Assembly: GCA_944328445.1 (NCBI GenBank)
Contig: CALVHO010000001.1
Span: forward strand, 108,497-172,496
Length of the DNA: 64,000 nt
Direction of reading: 5' to 3'
Source of the DNA: an uncultured Clostridia bacterium
GTDB lineage: Bacteria > Bacillota > Clostridia > Christensenellales > Borkfalkiaceae
The position numbers and the translations under genes were made by a program. Within the stretch, counting starts at the first letter, position 1; the number at the start of each line of letters is the position of its first letter. This document shows, piece after piece, positions 60,408 to 64,000 of the stretch. Below the pieces are notes generated by a model. The model was not told where the DNA came from. It saw only the letters and a list, made by a program, of their open reading frames with translations, and searched no databases.

Positions 60408-63014
60408 TTATTCGGCGGGCGTTGCGGGCGCTTCAAGGCCGGCCAGGAAGTTGAGTTCCGCTTCGAGCGAAGACGTCAACAAGGTCTGCTGCACGGACGC
60501 CACGACGGACGCGCAGTAGGACAGCGGCGTGTAGAAGTTGCCGACCCAGCCGTTGCCGTCCGCGCCACCGATCTCGATGGTCGCGAGGTCGCCGACGGAG
60601 AAGTTCTGCGCTTCATACTTGATCCTGGAAGCGCCGCCCGGAGCGCGGGTAGCCTCGTACGCGATGAGCGCGTTGCCCTTCGGCGTGCCGAACGTATCGT
60701 ACCAGGACGTTGCATAGGTGAACGTGCCCGAGTCGGCCGCGCCGTTGACGGCGGGCATCTTGGCCTGCAAGTTGCGCGAAGCGCGGTCGAGCGAGACCAT
60801 GTTCAGCACCTTGTACCCGAAGTTCGCGCCCGCGAATTCCTTGGTGCGCAGCTCGGAGAAGTAGGGGTTGATGTAGGGCACGAGGGACGGGAAGTTATCT
60901 TCCACCCAGTCGCCGGCGCGCTTCCTGCTGTAATCGTTGTACATGAGGTTGGCTGCCGCCACGGCGAAGTGCCAGATGTCCTCGCCCGTGAGCTCGGTGC
61001 CGCTCAGCGTGTAGGAGATGCCCTCCTGCGTGGTCAGCGTGGAGAGGTAGCTGTTGGCCAGCTCCACTTCTTCGGCGGTGACGGTGAGTTTACCTTCGCG
61101 GTTGCCCTCGGGGGTGATCATCTTGGCGAAGGCGCCTTTTTCACCCGCGGTGGTGTTGTAGTTGACGTAGTCGCTGTTCTGCGAGATCAGGGAAGTGACC
61201 TGCGAACCGGCGTAGGTGAGGGCGGTCTGGATGCCTTCGCCCATCGTCAGCCAGGCGCAGAGGTCGGCCGCGGCCGCGATCTTCCATTCGTCTTCCTTGA
61301 CGCCGTCCTTGTTAGCCTGGCCGTAGCGCTCCAACACGTCGGCGTTGACGCCGAAGCCGACGGTATCCATACGGGCGAACCACTGATCCTGGCGGTCGGC
61401 CTGTTCGGCGTAGCGCTCTTCGTCGGTCATGGCCGTCGTCTTGATGTCGGTCTTCTCGCCGTACACTTTCTGCTGATAGTTGTAATCTTTGACGCGCGAA
61501 TACACGGCAAAATCTTCGCTGACGGGTTCGGGCATGATGCCGACGCTCAGCTTGTCGATGGCGGTGGCGTTCATGCTCTGCAGGTCCCAGGTGCCGATGC
61601 CGTAGAAGACGAGGCGCCCGGAGGTCACGCAGCCCCACCCGCCGCGGGTGGTCACGCCTTCGCCCTTGTTGCCCGAGAAGTAGGAGAGGTTGTTCCAGTC
61701 GGAGCCGTAGGCGAGGAAGGCCGCGTACGCTTCGATGTAGGCCTCGCTGTTGATGCCGTAGTCGGTGCCCGTGTAGATGGTCACGCCGTTGGCGATCTCT
61801 TGGGCGACCGCGTCAGGATTCTTGACCTGTTCGTACTTGGTGCCGGCCTCGTTCAGGACATAGTCGTAGCCCGCGTCGGTGGAAGTATAGGTGTCGTTGA
61901 TGACGTCGGCATCGTTGCCCAGCAGCCAGGCGGTCAGATACAGAGAGCCTTCGTACTGGTCGTTGCCGTACACGTAGTTGACGCCGTTGTAGGCGGCCGT
62001 GTCGTTGAGCCATTCCATGCGCGTATGCTTGCCGTCGGAGCCCCTGTCTTTCTGGGCGGCGAGGCAGACCGCGAAGGTCATGGCGCTGTACTCGTTGTAG
62101 GTGTAGGTGACGTAGCCGATGGACTCGTCGTACGCGGTGTTGGGATCGTCGGCGACGCCCGTTTTGTACGTTTCGCCCGGCCAGCCGGTGATGGTCACGT
62201 CGTAGCCGCCGTTTTTATCCGCCTGGACCGCGATGGGATCCTTCGCGTCGAGCGCTGCTTGGAAGTTGTCATAGTTGTAGAAGTTGTACGGGAAGTAGCG
62301 CACCGTGCGGCCGATGGCGATGTACGGAGCCGCTTCGCCCTTCTCGCCGTTGGCATTGACGTAATACGCGCTGCCGTCGGTGGTCTTCGTTTCGGTGTAG
62401 TACTTCGTCAACTCCTCGGTGAAGAACATCTTGTTGTACATCAGGCCGAAGGAGGAATAGTCTTTCGGGAGAGCGTACACGCCGTTCACTTCATCCGCGC
62501 CGTCTTTGAAGTTTTTCGCCTCTTTGTCGTAGGTGATGGCGTTGCCGGCGATCTTGGTCTTCGGGTTGTAGGCGTAGGAGCTGAGGGCACCCTGCCACAC
62601 GTCGGCGGCGGGGTATTTGTCCCAGTTGACGTAGTTCGTCAGATCGAGCACCGTATCGGCGGCGGCGTACGATTTGATGTACTTCGGCGAAACGTAGATG
62701 ATGTCCTGCGCGCTGCCCGCGGAGAGGCGCAGCTGCAAATTGTTGAAGTAGTTGTTGGTGTCCGTGTCATACTCAAAGCCGACGGAGATGTCGTTCACCC
62801 CGAGCGCTTCGAGCTCTGCCTGGTTTTCGGCATAGTAGGCCTCGGCCCAGGCGTCGATGAGTTGCTGGTTGGTGTCGGCATCCGACGCGCTGCAGAAGAT
62901 GTAGACGGTGATGTCACCCTTTCCGCCGCAGCCGACAAAGATGCCGAGGCACAACGCGCAAGTCATGAAAAGCGCCACGGCCACGACCGACAGCTTTTTC
63001 AAAAATCTTTTCAT
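60408..63014 (-). CDS. Extracellular solute-binding lipoprotein, oversized
   Basis: An 868-aa lipoprotein (lipobox IFVGC) of the sugar-ABC binding-protein class. Typical features are DITVYIFCSASDADTNQQ at the mature N-terminus, YALPKDYSSFGLMYNKMFF and LSVGIMPEPVS. Family members are usually 400-550 aa; here extra segments lie in the middle (residues 330-560) and at the C-terminus. It presumably feeds the two permeases encoded next. The large size may match a branched or long oligosaccharide. AAAGGGG precedes the ATG. The promoter is 350 bp upstream, leaving a long leader. Confidence 0.88.
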   Translation of the reverse strand: MKRFLKKLSVVAVALFMTCALCLGIFVGCGGKGDITVYIFCSASDADTNQQLIDAWAEAYYAENQAELEALGVNDISVGFEYDTDTNNYFNNLQLRLSAGSAQDIIYVSPKYIKSYAAADTVLDLTNYVNWDKYPAADVWQGALSSYAYNPKTKIAGNAITYDKEAKNFKDGADEVNGVYALPKDYSSFGLMYNKMFFTEELTKYYTETKTTDGSAYYVNANGEKGEAAPYIAIGRTVRYFPYNFYNYDNFQAALDAKDPIAVQADKNGGYDVTITGWPGETYKTGVADDPNTAYDESIGYVTYTYNEYSAMTFAVCLAAQKDRGSDGKHTRMEWLNDTAAYNGVNYVYGNDQYEGSLYLTAWLLGNDADVINDTYTSTDAGYDYVLNEAGTKYEQVKNPDAVAQEIANGVTIYTGTDYGINSEAYIEAYAAFLAYGSDWNNLSYFSGNKGEGVTTRGGWGCVTSGRLVFYGIGTWDLQSMNATAIDKLSVGIMPEPVSEDFAVYSRVKDYNYQQKVYGEKTDIKTTAMTDEERYAEQADRQDQWFARMDTVGFGVNADVLERYGQANKDGVKEDEWKIAAAADLCAWLTMGEGIQTALTYAGSQVTSLISQNSDYVNYNTTAGEKGAFAKMITPEGNREGKLTVTAEEVELANSYLSTLTTQEGISYTLSGTELTGEDIWHFAVAAANLMYNDYSRKRAGDWVEDNFPSLVPYINPYFSELRTKEFAGANFGYKVLNMVSLDRASRNLQAKMPAVNGAADSGTFTYATSWYDTFGTPKGNALIAYEATRAPGGASRIKYEAQNFSVGDLATIEIGGADGNGWVGNFYTPLSYCASVVASVQQTLLTSSLEAELNFLAGLEAPATPAE

Positions 63015-63356
63015 TCTTGAAACCCCTTTCCTTTTGATTTTTTGTTTTTTCCGCCCGCCGCACCGCGGAAGGGCCCGCGTTGCCGATATTGCGGGATGGC
63101 CGCGGCCCGCCCTTGCGGAAAGGCACAGCGGCCGCCCGGGCGCGCTGCGCTCAGACGGTAAAAAACGATGGCGGGAAGAAGGGCGGAGGTGCTGTCTGCT
63201 CCATAGGCAAAACAAAAAGCACCCGCCGCGGGAACGCGGCCGAAAAGAATACGGCAGCGCTGCCCGGCAAGGTGCTTGTACTGCGCTTTCGCAGAATGCG
63301 AAAGCGCAGGGGCGCCCCTGCGGCGAATGCACGACCTCTTCCTTCCCCCTTTGAAT
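63015..63356 (-). promoter_or_regulatory. Long structured 5' leader of the transporter operon
   Basis: A 340-nt transcribed leader with no gene. It has a perfect 13-bp hairpin CTGCGCTTTCGCA/TGCGAAAGCGCAG (63282-63310). Next comes a multi-arm structure closed by AAGCACC and GGGTGCTT (about 63215-63276) and followed by TTTGTTTTG, which looks like a terminator. A second AGCACC (63188-63193) could compete for the same arm. An attenuator or riboswitch-like control is possible but unproven; no known aptamer was recognised. Confidence 0.5.
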
Positions 63357-63362
63357 GTTTTA

Positions 63363-63391
63363 ATGATAACACACTTTTTGCGCGGTGTCAA
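63363..63391 (-). promoter_or_regulatory. Promoter of the sugar-transporter operon
   Basis: TTGACA, 17 bp and TATCAT on the minus strand. Confidence 0.8.
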
Positions 63392-63584
63392 TACTTCGGT
63401 TTATTTTTTTTGTGAAAAAAGGCATGTTTTTCCGACAATTTTTGGTGGTTTTGCCCAATTATCGTTCACATATAACAAATTATGGTGCCCGCTGGGCCAA
63501 AATACGCGGTTTAAGGGAACGTTTACCGAATTTTCGTGAAAAATGAACAAACCCGCGCGGCACCCCCCCCCGCGCGGCCGCCTT

Positions 63585-64000
63585 GGCCCGCCGCCGAGGG
63601 ATCTCGTTGCGGGGCTTTTGTGAATGTAGAATGTAGAGTGTAGAATGTAGAATTTTGGCTTTATTAAAAATTATTCCATAACTCTACATTCTACATTTTA
63701 CATTTTACATTCGGCACGCAGAAGTCCGCGGTTTTTGTAAACCATGCGGCCTCGTGCGGAGCCGCCGTCGAGGGATCTCATTGTCGGGCTTTCCTGCGGG
63801 CGGGCATGAGATCCTTCGACTGCGCCTCACGTCGTTCGGCTCCGTTCAGGATGACAGGAGAGGAGCGAATGCAGAATGTAGAGTGTAGAATGTAGAATTT
63901 TGGCTTTATTAAAAATTATTCCGTAACTCTACATTCTACATTTTACATTTTACATTCGGCACGCAGAAGTCCGCGGTTTTTGTAAACCATGCGGCCTCGT
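63585..64000. repeat. 245-bp tandem composite repeat at the right edge
   Basis: The unit starting GAATGTAGAATGTAGAGTG at 63622 recurs from 63867 with a 245-bp period and runs off the window. Each unit has a TAGAATGTAG run, an AT-rich core (GGCTTTATTAAAAATTATTC), an inverted TACATTTTACATT run and GCACGCAGAAGTCCGCGG. The first unit also carries a type-A palindrome (63807-63855) and a type-B piece near 63769. No gene is present from 63392 to the end. Confidence 0.9.

Noticed and set aside
63180..63360. Possible T-box in the transporter leader
   Set aside because: The conserved T-box antiterminator core was not found, and the downstream genes are not amino-acid related.

Overview
The window looks like chromosomal DNA of a GC-rich, endospore-forming, anaerobic gut-type Clostridia. 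The evidence is spoIIR, sleB and ypeB in a row, an oxygen-sensitive class III ribonucleotide reductase, a membrane pyrophosphatase, a Firmicutes-style FabH-AcpP-FabK-FabD-FabG-FabF-Acc lipid operon, and sigma-A promoters with strong AGGAGG ribosome sites. Dispersed GGATCTCA-type palindromes and TACATTCTACATT mini-repeats resemble those in uncultured Christensenellales-like genomes, but that placement is inference.

Layout. 1-185: start of a GTP-type PEP carboxykinase. 443-3158: FHA-ABC exporter pair and a DUF4250 protein. 3310-4284: CPBP protease. 4346-15311 (minus): the fatty-acid region, transcribed fabZ, then fabH-acpP-fabK-fabD-fabG-[repeat block]-fabF-accB-accC-accD-accA-degV, with clear promoters before fabZ and fabH and terminators after fabZ and degV. 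15483-19174: SecB-like protein and the sporulation/germination genes ypeB, sleB and spoIIR. 19394-21152: small membrane protein and a DUF2156-GNAT fusion. 21370-23454: K+-dependent-type membrane pyrophosphatase. 23634-25145: HtrA-like lipoprotein protease. 25455-29600: nrdG, nrdD with a fused C-terminal redoxin, and a thioredoxin-reductase-like flavoprotein, with tandem NrdR boxes before nrdD.

29791-39310 is a mosaic. It holds an AT-rich gene for a membrane-anchored HNH nuclease, a PhoR-like kinase and a GH2 glycosidase that have both lost their 5' ends at one shared junction near 33100-33114, three lower-GC lipoprotein genes, and a tyrosine recombinase. 39395-42961 is a tightly overlapped operon (ABC exporter, cysteine synthase, DUF3267 protein). 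43112-43702 is an apparently leaderless flavodoxin-like gene.

43755-63014 (minus) is a carbohydrate locus for arabinan or a similar plant polysaccharide. It has four GH43 paralogues (one cytoplasmic, three lipoproteins), two large surface lipoproteins with LamG-like regions, two CUT1 ABC permeases and an unusually large (868 aa) solute-binding lipoprotein with a long structured leader. A plausible flow is surface binding and cleavage by the lipoproteins, import of oligosaccharides by the ABC system, and final trimming by the cytoplasmic GH43. No transporter ATPase is present; it may be a shared one elsewhere. Four large blocks of palindromic and mini-satellite repeats sit in the intergenic gaps, two of them as recent tandem duplications of about 200 and 245 bp.
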